A DNA stretch of 64,000 bases from Streptomyces avicenniae. Its GTDB lineage: Bacteria > Actinomycetota > Actinomycetes > Streptomycetales > Streptomycetaceae. Position 1 is the first letter of the stretch, and each line of letters starts with the position of its first letter. The translations under genes were made by a program, and so were the position numbers. This document shows positions 32,844 through 43,456 of the stretch, one piece after another. The notes beneath the pieces are model-generated. The model did not search any database. It worked only from the letters and a program-made list of their open reading frames with translations, and was not told where the DNA came from. The stretch is from contig NZ_JOEK01000007.1 of the NCBI RefSeq assembly GCF_000719135.1, positions 186,001 through 250,000 on the forward strand, in the 5' to 3' direction.

Positions 32844-35684
32844 TCACCCCGGGGCGTCGCCCGCCGTCCGCAGCGCGGCGGCCAGCACCTCGGCCAGGTG
32901 CCGCGCCCGGCCGCCGCCGAGCTGGTCGAGCTGGGTGCGGCACGAGTAGCCGTCCGCGAGCAGCACAGCCCCCGGCGGCGCCGACCGTACGGCGGGCAGC
33001 AGCGTCTCCTCGGCGCAGGCGACGGACACGGCGTGGTGGCCGCGCTCGAAGCCGAAGTTGCCCGCGAGGCCGCAGCAGCCCGCCGCCAGGTCGCCGGTGA
33101 GGCCCGCGCGTTCCCGCAGCCGCCGGTCGGCGGCGTCGCCGAGGACGGCGTGCTGGTGGCAGTGGGTCTGGCCCACGACGGGCCGCCCGACATGCGGCGG
33201 CTGCCAGTCGGGGGCGTACTCCTCCAGCGTCTCGGCGAACGTCCGCACGCCGTCCGCGAGCCGCCTGGCCCGGGGGTCGTCCGGCAGCAGCTCGGGCAGG
33301 TCGGTGCGCAGCGCGGCGGCGCAGGGCGGCTCCAGGACGGTCACGGGAAGCCCGGCGTCGAGCGCGGGCGCGAGGTGGTCGAGGGTGCGGCGCATGACGG
33401 CGCGGGCGCGGTCGAGCTGCCCCGTCGTGACGTACGTGAGGCCGCAGCAGACCGTGCGCGGCGGGACGACGGGGCGCAGCCCGGCGTCCGTCAGCACGTC
33501 GGCCGCCGCGTCGCCCGCCTCGGGCGACAGGTGGTTGGTGAAGGTGTCGGGGAAGAGCACGACGGGCCGCCCGGTCGCGGCGCGCCCCGGGGCGCCGCGC
33601 CACCGCCGGGTGAACGGCCGCGCGGCGAGCGGCGGGACGGCCCGCTCGGGTGCGACGCCCGCCAGGCGTTTGGCCAGGGCCGCCAGCGGACGGACGCGCG
33701 CGGCGGCGTTCGCGGCGGGCGCGGCGCGCAGCGCGGCGACGAGCCGCAGCCACTCGGGCAGCCTGCCCAGCGCGTAGTGGGCGGCGGGCCTGCGGCGCCC
33801 GGCGTAGTGGTGGTGCAGGAACTCGGCCTTGTACGTGGCCATGTCCACGCCGACCGGGCAGTCGCTGCGGCAGCCCTTGCAGGACAGGCACAGGTCCAGC
33901 GCCTCGCGGACCTCGTCGGAGCGCCACCCGTCGGTCACGACCTCGCCGATCAGCATCTCGTGCAGCAGCCGGGCCCGGCCGCGCGTCGAGTGCGTCTCCT
34001 CGCCCGTGGCCCGGTACGAGGGGCACATCACGCCGGAACCCGGCGTCGTCTCGCGGCACTTGGCGACGCCGACGCAGCGGCGCACCGCCGCGGAGAAGTC
34101 GCCGCCGTCCTGCGGGTAGGCGAACGCGACGGGTTCAGGACGCCGCGGCATCCCGGCGAACCGCAGGTGCGCGTCGATCGCCGCAGGGCGCGCCAGGACG
34201 CCGGGGTTGAGGGCGCCGTCCGGGTCCCACAGGTCCTTGAAGTCGCCGAAGACGCCGACCAGTTCGGCCCCGTACATCCGGGGCAGCAGCGCGGCGCGCG
34301 CGAGGCCGTCGCCGTGCTCGCCTGACAGCGATCCGCCGTGCGCGACGACGAGATCGGCCAGCTCGCCGCCGAACTCGCGGAACCGCGCGATGCCGTCCGC
34401 CGTGAGGAGGTCGAAGTCGATGCGAATGTGAACGCAGCCGTCCCCGAAGTGCCCGTACGGCGCGCCCCGCAGGCCGTGGTCGCGCAGCAGCCCGCGGAAC
34501 TCCCGCAGGTACGCGCCGAGTCGCTGCGGCGGCACCGCGCAGTCCTCCCAGCCGGGCCACGCCTCCCCGCCGTCCGGCATGCGCGTCGCCGTGCCCGACG
34601 CGTCCTCGCGCACGCGCCACAGCAGCCGTTGCTCCGCGTGAGCGGTGACGACGCGCAGCCCGGTGGTCGCGTCCCCGGCCGCGCGGCCGAGCGCGCGGGC
34701 CCGCTGCTCCGCCTCGGCCGGGCTGTCGCCGCCCGCCTCGACGAACAGCCACGCCCCGCCGGGCGGCAGCGCGGCCCGCGCGGCGGGGGACGGCACGAGG
34801 TCGGCCGCCATGCCCTCGACGGTCAGCGGCCCGTGGGCGAGCAGCCCGGGGGCGGCCTCGGCGGCGGCCGACTCGTCGGGGAAGCCGAGGACGGCGAGCG
34901 CCCGCGCCCGTGGCGCCTCGACCAGCCGGACCGTCGCCTCCGTGAGGACACCGAGCGTGCCCTCGCTGCCGGTGAAGGCGCGCGCCCAGTCCCGTCCTTT
35001 CTCCGGCAGCAACTCGTCCAAGGCGTAGCCGGAGATGCGGCGCGGCAGGTCGGGATAGCCGGTGCGCAGCAGCGCCAGCCGCGCGGAGACCAGCTCGTCC
35101 ACGCCGCGCCGCAGCCCCTCGGGCACGCCCGCGCCGCCGCGTTCGAGGCGGGCGGGCGCGCCCCGGTACGTGAGGACGTCGAGGGCGCGCACGTTGTCGG
35201 CCGTCGTGCCCCAGGCGACGGAGTGGGAGCCGCAGGCGTTGTTGCCGATCATGCCGCCGAGCGTGCAGCGGCTGTGGGTGGACGGGTCGGGGCCGAACGT
35301 GAGGCCGTGCGGTGCGGCGGCGGCGCGCAGCGTGTCGCAGACCGCACCGGGCTGCACCACCGCCGTGCGCGCGTCGGGATCGACGTGCAGGACGCGGTTC
35401 ATGTGGCGCGTGAAGTCGAGGACGACGCCGGTGCCCGTGGCCTGTCCGGCGATGCTCGTGCCGCCGCCGCGCGGGACGACGGGCGCGCCGTGCTCCCGGC
35501 AGACGGCCAGCGCGGCGGCCACGTCGTCCGCGTCACGCGGGGCGACGACGCCGACCGGCACGCGCCGGTAGTTCGAGGCGTCCATCGTCGTCAGGGCGCG
35601 CGCCGCCGTGCCGAAATCGACCGTGCCGCGCACGGCCGAACGCAGCGCCGCCGCCAGCTCCGTTGTGTGCAGAATCGGCTCCAT
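32844..35684 (-). CDS. FAD-linked oxidase fused to Fe-S/CCG domains (D-lactate/glycolate dehydrogenase type)
   Basis: 946 aa from ATG 35684. Residues about 20-460 form the FAD_binding_4 plus FAD-oxidase C domains (PRGGGTSIAGQATGTGVVLD; GGMIGNNACGSHSVAWGTT). Next comes a ferredoxin-like region with CVGVAKCRETTPGSGVMCPS and CLSCKGCRSDCP. Two CCG domains follow (TVCCGLTYVTTGQLDRA; AGCCGLAGNFGFERGHH). This single-chain layout is found in quinone-linked D-2-hydroxyacid dehydrogenases. It would oxidise lactate, glycolate or a longer 2-hydroxyacid at the membrane. It lies upstream of the glucarate-type operon but behind its own terminator. CACGCT 6 nt before the ATG suggests a leaderless start. Confidence 0.9.
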   Translation of the reverse strand: MEPILHTTELAAALRSAVRGTVDFGTAARALTTMDASNYRRVPVGVVAPRDADDVAAALAVCREHGAPVVPRGGGTSIAGQATGTGVVLDFTRHMNRVLHVDPDARTAVVQPGAVCDTLRAAAAPHGLTFGPDPSTHSRCTLGGMIGNNACGSHSVAWGTTADNVRALDVLTYRGAPARLERGGAGVPEGLRRGVDELVSARLALLRTGYPDLPRRISGYALDELLPEKGRDWARAFTGSEGTLGVLTEATVRLVEAPRARALAVLGFPDESAAAEAAPGLLAHGPLTVEGMAADLVPSPAARAALPPGGAWLFVEAGGDSPAEAEQRARALGRAAGDATTGLRVVTAHAEQRLLWRVREDASGTATRMPDGGEAWPGWEDCAVPPQRLGAYLREFRGLLRDHGLRGAPYGHFGDGCVHIRIDFDLLTADGIARFREFGGELADLVVAHGGSLSGEHGDGLARAALLPRMYGAELVGVFGDFKDLWDPDGALNPGVLARPAAIDAHLRFAGMPRRPEPVAFAYPQDGGDFSAAVRRCVGVAKCRETTPGSGVMCPSYRATGEETHSTRGRARLLHEMLIGEVVTDGWRSDEVREALDLCLSCKGCRSDCPVGVDMATYKAEFLHHHYAGRRRPAAHYALGRLPEWLRLVAALRAAPAANAAARVRPLAALAKRLAGVAPERAVPPLAARPFTRRWRGAPGRAATGRPVVLFPDTFTNHLSPEAGDAAADVLTDAGLRPVVPPRTVCCGLTYVTTGQLDRARAVMRRTLDHLAPALDAGLPVTVLEPPCAAALRTDLPELLPDDPRARRLADGVRTFAETLEEYAPDWQPPHVGRPVVGQTHCHQHAVLGDAADRRLRERAGLTGDLAAGCCGLAGNFGFERGHHAVSVACAEETLLPAVRSAPPGAVLLADGYSCRTQLDQLGGGRARHLAEVLAAALRTAGDAPG

Positions 35685-35807
35685 GCCCCCAGCGTGCACC
35701 CTGCGGAGCGGCGCGCCGCGCGGCGTGTCCGATCGCGAACGACGAGGGGCGGAGGAAAACGTTCATTTTCCGAAAGAAGAGTTGCCCTGTTGTGACCCCA
35801 AGCCGCC

Positions 35808-35813
35808 TATAGT
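35808..35813 (+). promoter_or_regulatory. -10 element (TATAGT) of the conservon operon
   Basis: TATAGT is a near-consensus -10 about 45 bp before the cvnA ATG. The best -35 (TTGCCC, 35782-35787) is 20 nt away, longer than optimal, which may imply an activator. Confidence 0.5.
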
Positions 35814-35858
35814 GTGGGCCACTTGCACCACCCGTCTCCCGGCCCCAGGGATTCGTTC

Positions 35859-37334
35859 ATGACAGCGCACATCCCCCCGGCGCGCCGCTGGACGGCGCGT
35901 CCTCCCCTCAGGCACACCCTCCTCGCCCTCGCGCTCTCCACCGCTGTCGCCGCGGGCGGCTGGTTCGCCGCCGTCCTCGCGGCCCCCGCATCCTTCAGGG
36001 CCCCGCTCGCCGTCGGCGCGGGCGTCGCCGGGGCGGCGCTGGTCACCGCCGTCACCCTGGCCGTCCGCGCGGGCGGCGCCCACCGGGCCCTGCGCCGCGC
36101 GCTCGTGGAGGCCGACCGCGAGGCGGAGGCGTTCGTCGGCGGGACCGTGCCCGAGATGGTGGCCAGGCTGCGCGGCGGCGCGTCGCCCGAGACCGTCCTC
36201 GCGTCCTTCCCGGAACCGGCCGACGAGGCGTCACGGCAGGTCATGCGCGTCCTCGCCACCGAGATCGGGCGCAGCGAGGCGAGCAAGGCCGCGGCGACCG
36301 CCGCCTGCGCCAACGCCGCAGGGCGGATGCAGGCCCTCGCCACCAGCACGCTCGCCAGCCTGCGCGAGATGGAGCACCGGCACACCGAGGACGCCGTGCT
36401 GGAGGACCTGCTGCTCCTCGACCACCGCACGGCCCAGGCCGGGCGGCTCGCCGACAGCATCGCCGTCCTCACCGGGGCGCGCTCGGGCCGGCGCTGGCCG
36501 AAACCCATCGGCATGGAGAGCGTGCTGCGCGGCGCGATGGGCCGCATCGGCGGCTACCAGCGCGTGCGGCTGCACTCGGCGCTCGACGTCGCCGTCGCCG
36601 GGCACGCCGCCGAGGCCGTCATGCACGCCCTCGCCGAACTGCTCGACAACGCGGCCAACTTCTCGCCGCCCACCGCCGAGGTCCACGTCTACACCGAGCA
36701 GGTGCCGACCGGGGTCGTCGTCACCGTCGAGGACAGCGGCCTCGTCATGAGCGAGGCGGCCCTGCGGCGCGCCGAACGGGCCGTCGCCAGCGACGCCATC
36801 GACCTGACGACGCTCTCCGGCACGCGGCTCGGCCTCGCCGTCGTCGGCGTGCTGGCGAGCAAGCACGGGCTGTCCGTCTCGTTCCGCCCCTCGGCGCGCG
36901 GCGGGACCGGCGCGCTGCTCCTCGTGCCGCAGGAACTGATCACCGCGCACCGGCCGGAAGGTCCGCAGGGCGCCGCCGCGTTGGAGACGGGCAGGACGGT
37001 CCGCACCCGCCGCCTCGCCGCCGCGCCGAAGCCCGCAGAACTCCCCCCGGCCCCGGGCCCGGAGGCGGCACCGGCCGAACGGCCCGCGACAGGCCCAGGC
37101 GGCCTGCCGCAGCGCCGCCGGGGCGGCACGCTCACCGGCGACCGCGCGGCCCGCGCGGCGGCCCACCGCACGGACGACGGCGAAGGCAGCACCCACAGCA
37201 GCGGGAACGGCGCCGCCCGGCCGCACTCCCCCGCCGAATCGGCGGCACGCTTCGGCGCGTTCCGGCGCGCCGTCCAGGGCGGAACGCAGGACACCGACCG
37301 CACCACCCCGCCCCTGGAGGACGACACCCCATGA
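35859..37334 (+). CDS. cvnA: Conservon CvnA: membrane sensor-kinase-like protein
   Basis: 491 aa from ATG 35859. Two N-terminal membrane helices (about 19-38 and 47-68) are followed by a helical DHp-like region (LREMEHRHTEDAVLEDLLLL, DHRTAQAGRLADSI). A GHKL ATPase domain comes next (HALAELLDNAANFSPPTAEV; VTVEDSGLVM). The C-terminal 130 residues are disordered and Pro/Ala-rich. In conservons CvnA forms a membrane complex with CvnB-D that resembles a GPCR-type G-protein module controlling development. The next gene overlaps by ATGA. Confidence 0.93.
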   Translation: MTAHIPPARRWTARPPLRHTLLALALSTAVAAGGWFAAVLAAPASFRAPLAVGAGVAGAALVTAVTLAVRAGGAHRALRRALVEADREAEAFVGGTVPEMVARLRGGASPETVLASFPEPADEASRQVMRVLATEIGRSEASKAAATAACANAAGRMQALATSTLASLREMEHRHTEDAVLEDLLLLDHRTAQAGRLADSIAVLTGARSGRRWPKPIGMESVLRGAMGRIGGYQRVRLHSALDVAVAGHAAEAVMHALAELLDNAANFSPPTAEVHVYTEQVPTGVVVTVEDSGLVMSEAALRRAERAVASDAIDLTTLSGTRLGLAVVGVLASKHGLSVSFRPSARGGTGALLLVPQELITAHRPEGPQGAAALETGRTVRTRRLAAAPKPAELPPAPGPEAAPAERPATGPGGLPQRRRGGTLTGDRAARAAAHRTDDGEGSTHSSGNGAARPHSPAESAARFGAFRRAVQGGTQDTDRTTPPLEDDTP

Positions 37335-37813
37335 CCGCCCTTTCCCCGGGTGCCCCCCAGGCACGGACGGACCACGGCCCCGGCACCGCCGACGACCGCC
37401 TCGCCTGGCTGCTGACCGGCCTCGTCAGCCGCACCCCCGGCGCACGCCACGCCCTCGTGCTGTCACGCGACGGGCTGAAGCTGAGCCGTACGCCCGAGCT
37501 GTCCGAGGACTCGGCCGACCAACTGGCCGCGATCGCGGCGGGGATGCAGTCCCTGGCGCACGGCGCGTCCATCGAGTTCGGCGACGGCACCGGCGGCGTC
37601 AGGCAGTCGATGACCGAGTTCTACGGCGGCCTGCTGTTCATCGTCGAGGCGGGCTCGGGGGCACACCTCGCGCTCGTCGCCGACGACGACGCGGACGCCG
37701 GGCTGATCGGCCACAACATGACGGAGCTGGTCGAGCAGCTCGGCGAGTACCTGAGCGCCGCGCCCCGCGAGGGCGCGGACCCGGCCACGGGCCCGGGCGG
37801 CGACAGAGCATGA
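37331..37813 (+). CDS. cvnB: Conservon CvnB: roadblock/LC7-domain protein
   Basis: 160 aa. A Roadblock/LC7 fold spans about 18-125 (LAWLLTGLVSRTPGARHALV, LSRDGLKLSRT; MQSLAHGASIEFGDG). The family regulates small GTPases as dimers. It overlaps both neighbours by ATGA, consistent with stoichiometric synthesis of the conservon complex. Confidence 0.95.
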   Translation: MTALSPGAPQARTDHGPGTADDRLAWLLTGLVSRTPGARHALVLSRDGLKLSRTPELSEDSADQLAAIAAGMQSLAHGASIEFGDGTGGVRQSMTEFYGGLLFIVEAGSGAHLALVADDDADAGLIGHNMTELVEQLGEYLSAAPREGADPATGPGGDRA

Positions 37814-38172
37814 GCCCGGCGGGCCGGGACGACGACGACCCCGCGCGTCTGTACACCCTCGTCGGGACGCGCGGGCGCGCCGCCCGCGCCGCCGCCGCCT
37901 CGTTCGACCTGGTCACCCTCGTCGTCAGCGAGGCGGAACCGGTCCCCGGCATGCAGTCGGAGCACGCGCGCATCCTGCGCCGCTGCCGCCGCCCGGCCGC
38001 CGTGGTCGAGCTCGCGGCAGAACTGGGCCTGCCCGTCACGCTCGTGCGGATGATGCTCGGCGAACTGCTCGTCTCCGGCGGCGTGTCCGTCCGCCGCGCC
38101 CGGGCCTCGTCCGCCGGGCAGGCCGACCCCCGACTCCTGGAGCAGGTACTCGTTGGACTCCGTAATCTCTGA
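37810..38172 (+). CDS. cvnC: Conservon CvnC: DUF742 protein
   Basis: 120 aa. DUF742 winged-helix-like protein with VRPYTLVGTRGR-like start (ARLYTLVGTRGRAARAAAAS) and LPVTLVRMMLGELLVSGGVS, ending in the family's LLEQVLVGLRNL. It is the third member of the cvnABCD unit and overlaps cvnD by 20 bp. Confidence 0.95.
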   Translation: MSPAGRDDDDPARLYTLVGTRGRAARAAAASFDLVTLVVSEAEPVPGMQSEHARILRRCRRPAAVVELAAELGLPVTLVRMMLGELLVSGGVSVRRARASSAGQADPRLLEQVLVGLRNL

Positions 38173-38752
38173 CCCGCTCCCCGGCCCCCCACCCCTGGGG
38201 CCCTCCGTGGACACCGGCCTGAAGATCCTGGTCGCCGGTGGCCTCGGCGCGGGCAAGACGACGCTCGTCCGCTCCGTCAGCGACATCAGGCCGCTGGACA
38301 CGGAGGAGATCATGACGCGCGCCGGGCAGGACGTGGACGACCTCACCGGCGTGCGCGGCAAGGGCGGGACGACCGTCGCGTTCGACTTCGGGCGGATCGC
38401 GCTGGACGAGCGGACCGTCCTCTACCTCTTCGGCGCGCCGGGGCAGGAGCGCTTCCGCTTCCTGTGGGACCGGCTGTTCACGGGCGCGCTGGGCGCGGTC
38501 GTCCTGGTGGACACGCGGCGGCTCGCCGACTCCTGGTACGCCATCGACCGGCTGGAGGCGCAGGGCACGCCGTTCGTCGTCGCGCACAACGACTTCGGCG
38601 GGCCGCGCCACAGCCACGCCCGGATACGCGAGGCGCTCGACCTGCGGGAGGACGTGCCGCTCATGGACTGCGACGCCAGGTCCCGCGCCTCGTGCAAGGC
38701 CGTCCTCCTCACCCTCGTGCACCACCTGTCCGGCCGGGAGACCGCCGTATGA
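38153..38752 (+). CDS. cvnD: Conservon CvnD: Ras-like GTPase
   Basis: 199 aa with a TTG start at 38153 (MDSVISDPL). P-loop GGLGAGKTT, switch region LYLFGAPGQERFRFLWDRL and the DTRRLADSWYAIDRLEAQG stretch are standard; the guanine-specificity segment reads VAHNDF. GTP hydrolysis by CvnD is promoted by CvnB in studied systems. It overlaps cvnC by 20 bp and the P450 gene by ATGA. Confidence 0.95.
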   Translation: MDSVISDPLPGPPPLGPSVDTGLKILVAGGLGAGKTTLVRSVSDIRPLDTEEIMTRAGQDVDDLTGVRGKGGTTVAFDFGRIALDERTVLYLFGAPGQERFRFLWDRLFTGALGAVVLVDTRRLADSWYAIDRLEAQGTPFVVAHNDFGGPRHSHARIREALDLREDVPLMDCDARSRASCKAVLLTLVHHLSGRETAV

Positions 38753-40029
38753 CGCCCGACACCCCACCCCACGCCACCCCCGGCGCCGTGCCCCTGGACG
38801 GCACGCGGTTCGCGGGCGATCCCGCCGCCCTGTACCGGCGCCTGCGCGACCGGCACGGGCCGGTCGTGCCGGTGACGCTGACCGGCGGGCGGCCCGCCTG
38901 GCTGGTCATCGGCTACCGCGAGGCGCACCACGTCGCGGGCCATCCCGAGATCTTCGCGCGCGACCCGGGGACGGCGGGGCACGGCGGGCCGCCGTCCCTC
39001 GCCGCGCTCGACGGCGACGCCCACGAGCGCCGCGCGGGCGCGCTCGGGGACGCCCTGGAGGCCACCGAGCCGCTCGGCCTGCGCCGCGCCGCGGAACGCG
39101 CCGCCGACGCCCTGGTGGACACCTTCTGCGCCCGGGGCCGCGCCGACCTGACCGCCGACTTCGCGGAGCCGCTGACCGCCCGCGTCCTGACCGGGCTCTG
39201 TGGCTTCCCCGACGCAGAGGCGCACCTGGTCGCCGCCGCGCTCGGCGCGCCACCCGACGAGGGCGGCGAGGGCGACGAAGGCAGCACGGCCCGCGCCGAC
39301 CTGACGGCGGCCGTGGCCGCGCTCGTCACCCGCCGCCGCGCCACCGCGCCACCGCCAGGCTCCGGCGACGGCCGCGGCCCCGACCTCGTCTCCCGCCTCC
39401 TCGCCGACCCGCGCGCCCTCACCGACGAGGAGGTGACGCGCGACACGACGGCCCTCCTCACCACGGGCCACCGCCCCACCGCCGACTGGATCGGCAGCAC
39501 CCTGCGCCTGATGCTGACGGACGACCGCTTCTCCGCGCCCGTCTCCGGCGGCAGGCACAACGCGGGCGACGCCCTGCACGAGGTGCTGTGGGACGACACC
39601 CCGACGCAGAACGCCCCCGGCCGCCGCGCCACCCGCGCCACCCAGCTCGGCGGACGCAGCATCGCCGCCGGGGACCTCCTCGTCCTCGGCCTTCAGGGCG
39701 CCAACGGCGACCCCGAGATCCGCCGCGCGGCGGGCGCCGACGCCGAGGCCGCGTTCTGGGTGACGGGCCTCACCGGCATCAGCACGGCGGGCAACCGCGC
39801 CTACCTCTCCTTCGGCCACGGCACGCACCGCTGCCCGTTCCCCGCCCAGGAGATCGCCGAGACCGTCGCGCGCACCGGCGTCGAGGTCCTTCTCGACCGG
39901 CTGCCCGACATCGCCCCCGACACCCAGGGCGGCGCCCCGTCGCGCCGCCCCTCGCCTTGGCGGCGCGGCCTGGCGGCGCTCCCGGTGCGCTTCCAGCCCA
40001 CGGCGGAACGGGGGGCGGGCGGGCGCTGA
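38749..40029 (+). CDS. Conservon-associated cytochrome P450 lacking ExxR (CYP157-like)
   Basis: 426 aa. The heme-binding loop SFGHGTHRCPFPAQE is intact with Cys362. The K-helix normally has ExxR, but here it reads HEVLWDD: Glu278 is followed by Trp281 instead of Arg. The I-helix also departs from AGxDT (TTGHRPTADW). CYP157 enzymes of streptomycete conservons are known for missing ExxR. It is the fifth gene (cvnE position) and ATGA-overlapped with cvnD. Whether it is catalytic or a sensory heme protein is open; the substrate is unknown. Confidence 0.88.
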   Translation: MTPDTPPHATPGAVPLDGTRFAGDPAALYRRLRDRHGPVVPVTLTGGRPAWLVIGYREAHHVAGHPEIFARDPGTAGHGGPPSLAALDGDAHERRAGALGDALEATEPLGLRRAAERAADALVDTFCARGRADLTADFAEPLTARVLTGLCGFPDAEAHLVAAALGAPPDEGGEGDEGSTARADLTAAVAALVTRRRATAPPPGSGDGRGPDLVSRLLADPRALTDEEVTRDTTALLTTGHRPTADWIGSTLRLMLTDDRFSAPVSGGRHNAGDALHEVLWDDTPTQNAPGRRATRATQLGGRSIAAGDLLVLGLQGANGDPEIRRAAGADAEAAFWVTGLTGISTAGNRAYLSFGHGTHRCPFPAQEIAETVARTGVEVLLDRLPDIAPDTQGGAPSRRPSPWRRGLAALPVRFQPTAERGAGGR

Positions 40030-41229
<1,200 letters not shown>

Positions 41230-41249
41230 CGCCGCACGGCGCGCTCGTC

Positions 41250-41289
41250 CCGGTGCCCGGCCCCCCGTTCGCGGGGTGCCGGGCACCGG
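41250..41289 (+). terminator. Hairpin terminator after serC
   Basis: CCGGTGCCCGG (41250-41260) pairs with CCGGGCACCGG (41279-41289); inner CCCCG/CGGGG pairs extend the stem. Confidence 0.75.
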
Positions 41290-41417
41290 TGCGTCCCGGC
41301 CAGGGTGCCGCCGGGAATTGACCCACGGAAGTGGCCCTTCAATGCACCTCATGACGGGTCTTCCGCGGCCGTAACGTCGGTGGTGACAGCAAGGACCCAC
41401 CCGACAGGGGAGACGTC

Positions 41418-41924
41418 ATGGACACCAGCAGCACCACGCCCCGCACCCGCCCCGTGCTCGTCCGCGCCGAGGAGGCCGAGACCCTCCAGGACGGCGCCAC
41501 GAGCCTGATCACCCTCCTCGCCGACGCGGGCGCCACGGGCGGCGCGCTCACCGCCAACAAGGCGACCTTCGCGAAGGGCTCCCCCGGCGCCCCGGCCCAC
41601 TTCCACACCAAGGCCACCGAGCTGTTCTTCGTCCTGGACGGCACGATGCGCATCCTCGTGGACGACACGGTCCTGACCCTCGGCAAGGGCGACTTCCTGA
41701 CGGTGCCGCCGACCGTGCCGCACGCCTTCGCCCCGGCCCCCGGCGCGGAGGCGGAGCTGCTCGTCGTGTTCACGCCGGGGCTGCACCGCTTCGACTACTA
41801 CCGCCTCCTGGAGCGCGTCCACCGCGGCGAGGCCACCGTCCAGGACATCCGCGACAGCTCCGAGCAGTACGACAACCACTACTTCGACAGCCCGGTGTGG
41901 CAGCAGGCGCTCGCCGCACGCTGA
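41418..41924 (+). CDS. Cupin-domain protein
   Basis: 168 aa. A single cupin barrel is present with the metal-binding motif APAHFHTKATELFFVLDG (two His and Glu) and the second motif VPPTVPHAFAPAP. The C-terminal part (YRLLERVHRGEATVQDIRDS) is the tail typical of quercetin-dioxygenase-like cupins. Enzyme or binding role is unknown. It lies 48 bp ahead of an MFS exporter on the same strand, probably one transcript. Confidence 0.88.
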   Translation: MDTSSTTPRTRPVLVRAEEAETLQDGATSLITLLADAGATGGALTANKATFAKGSPGAPAHFHTKATELFFVLDGTMRILVDDTVLTLGKGDFLTVPPTVPHAFAPAPGAEAELLVVFTPGLHRFDYYRLLERVHRGEATVQDIRDSSEQYDNHYFDSPVWQQALAAR

Positions 41925-41972
41925 CGGCCCGCCGCCGCCCCCCTCGTCCCGCCCCGGAAAGCAGACCTCGCC

Positions 41973-43436
41973 ATGCCCGTCACCGCACCGGAGACGGCGC
42001 CCCGCCGCCGTCCAGGACCGACCCTCGCGCTGCTGGCGTTCGCCCAGCTGATCATCTCCATCGACTACAACATCGTCTATGTCGCCCTGCCCGAGATCGG
42101 CTCGGGCCTCGGCTTCTCCGCGCAGAACCTCCAGTGGGTCATCAGCGCGTACGCCGTGGCCTTCGGCGGCTTCCTGCTGCTCGGCGGCCGGGCGAGCGAC
42201 CTGTTCGGGCCCCGGCGGATGTTCGTCCTCGGCCTCGGCCTGTACGCCGCGTCCTCGCTGCTCGGGGGCCTGGCCGGATCACCGGCGCTCCTGATCGCGG
42301 CGCGCGCCCTCCAGGGCGTCGGCGGCGCCTTCCTCTTCCCCGCGACGCTGACCCTCGTCTCCACGGGCTTCGCCGAGGGCCGGGAGCGCAACCGGGCGTT
42401 CGCCGTGTGGGGCACGGCCGGGGGCAGCGGCATGATCCTCGGCTCGCTGCTCGGCGGTGTGCTGACGGACGCGTTCGGCTGGGAGTCGGTGTTCTTCGTG
42501 AACGTCCCGCTGGCCGGGGCCGCCGCGCTGCTCGCGTTCGTGGTGATCGCCCCCGACGCGGCGCGGCGCGGCGGACGCTCCGTGGACGTCGTCGGCGCGC
42601 TGACCTCGACGCTCGGGGTCACGGCGGTGGTGTTCGCGCTGGTCCAGGGCCCGGAGTCCGGCTGGCTCTCGCCCCAGGTGCTGGCCGCCGCCGTCGGGGG
42701 CGCCGTGCTGCTCGCCGGATTCGTCGGCGTCGAGCTGCGCAGCGCCGACCCGTTGCTGCCCCTGCGCCTCTTCCGCAACCGGAACCTGAGCGTGGGCACG
42801 GCCGTGACGTTCCTCTACATGGGCACGTTCGGGACGCTGCTGTACTTCCTGACGGTCTACTTCCAGGGCGTGCACGGCTACGACGCGCTGACGACCGGTC
42901 TCGCGTTCCTGGTGCCCATGGCCGCCATCGCGCTGGGCTCGCAGACGGCCGGGCGCCTGGCCACCCGGCACGGCATCCGTCCGGTCCTGGTCGCCTCGCT
43001 GGTCGTCGGCGGCGCGGGCGCGGTGCTCGCCGGGGCCGCGATGGCGACGGACGCCTCGTACTTGGCCCTGGTGCCCGGCCTCGTCGTGCTGGGCATCGGG
43101 CAGGGGGCGGGCTACACGCTGATGTTCGGTGCCGCCGCGCTCGGGGTCGCGGCGGAGGACCAAGGCATCGCCTCGGGGGTCGCCTCGACGAGTCAGCAGG
43201 TCGGCGGCGCCGTGGGGCTCGCGCTGCTGGTGGCGGTGGCCAACGCGGGGCTCGACGGCCTGGGCGGCGAAGCGCTCCGCTCCGCGACCACCGAGGGCCT
43301 GCGCACGGCGGTGTTCGTAGCGGCTGCCGGGATCGCGGTCACGGCGCTGGTGGCGCTCGGGCTGCGCGGGCCGGGGGCGGCGTACGTCGCGCGGCACGCC
43401 CCCGCGGCGGAGGGCCGTGAGGTCGTCCCCGTCTGA
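41973..43436 (+). CDS. MFS drug exporter, DHA2 (14-TM) type
   Basis: 487 aa. Motif A GGRASDLFGPRRMF, motif C-like GTAGGSGMILGSLLGGVLTD, and 14 predicted helices. The N-terminal FAQLIISIDYNIVYVALPEI is the DHA2 motif D1 region. It exports hydrophobic or cationic compounds by proton antiport. With the cupin gene upstream it may form a small detoxification unit. No regulator gene is directly attached. Confidence 0.9.
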   Translation: MPVTAPETAPRRRPGPTLALLAFAQLIISIDYNIVYVALPEIGSGLGFSAQNLQWVISAYAVAFGGFLLLGGRASDLFGPRRMFVLGLGLYAASSLLGGLAGSPALLIAARALQGVGGAFLFPATLTLVSTGFAEGRERNRAFAVWGTAGGSGMILGSLLGGVLTDAFGWESVFFVNVPLAGAAALLAFVVIAPDAARRGGRSVDVVGALTSTLGVTAVVFALVQGPESGWLSPQVLAAAVGGAVLLAGFVGVELRSADPLLPLRLFRNRNLSVGTAVTFLYMGTFGTLLYFLTVYFQGVHGYDALTTGLAFLVPMAAIALGSQTAGRLATRHGIRPVLVASLVVGGAGAVLAGAAMATDASYLALVPGLVVLGIGQGAGYTLMFGAAALGVAAEDQGIASGVASTSQQVGGAVGLALLVAVANAGLDGLGGEALRSATTEGLRTAVFVAAAGIAVTALVALGLRGPGAAYVARHAPAAEGREVVPV

Positions 43437-43456
43437 CCGGCGGCGGAGGGACGAAC

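Noticed and set aside
29725..32949. Plus-strand open frame of over 1000 codons antisense to the symporter and dehydratase genes
   Set aside because: The minus-strand genes carry full family motifs and ribosome sites. The plus-strand frame is Arg/Gly/Asp-rich low-complexity sequence produced by third-position GC bias.
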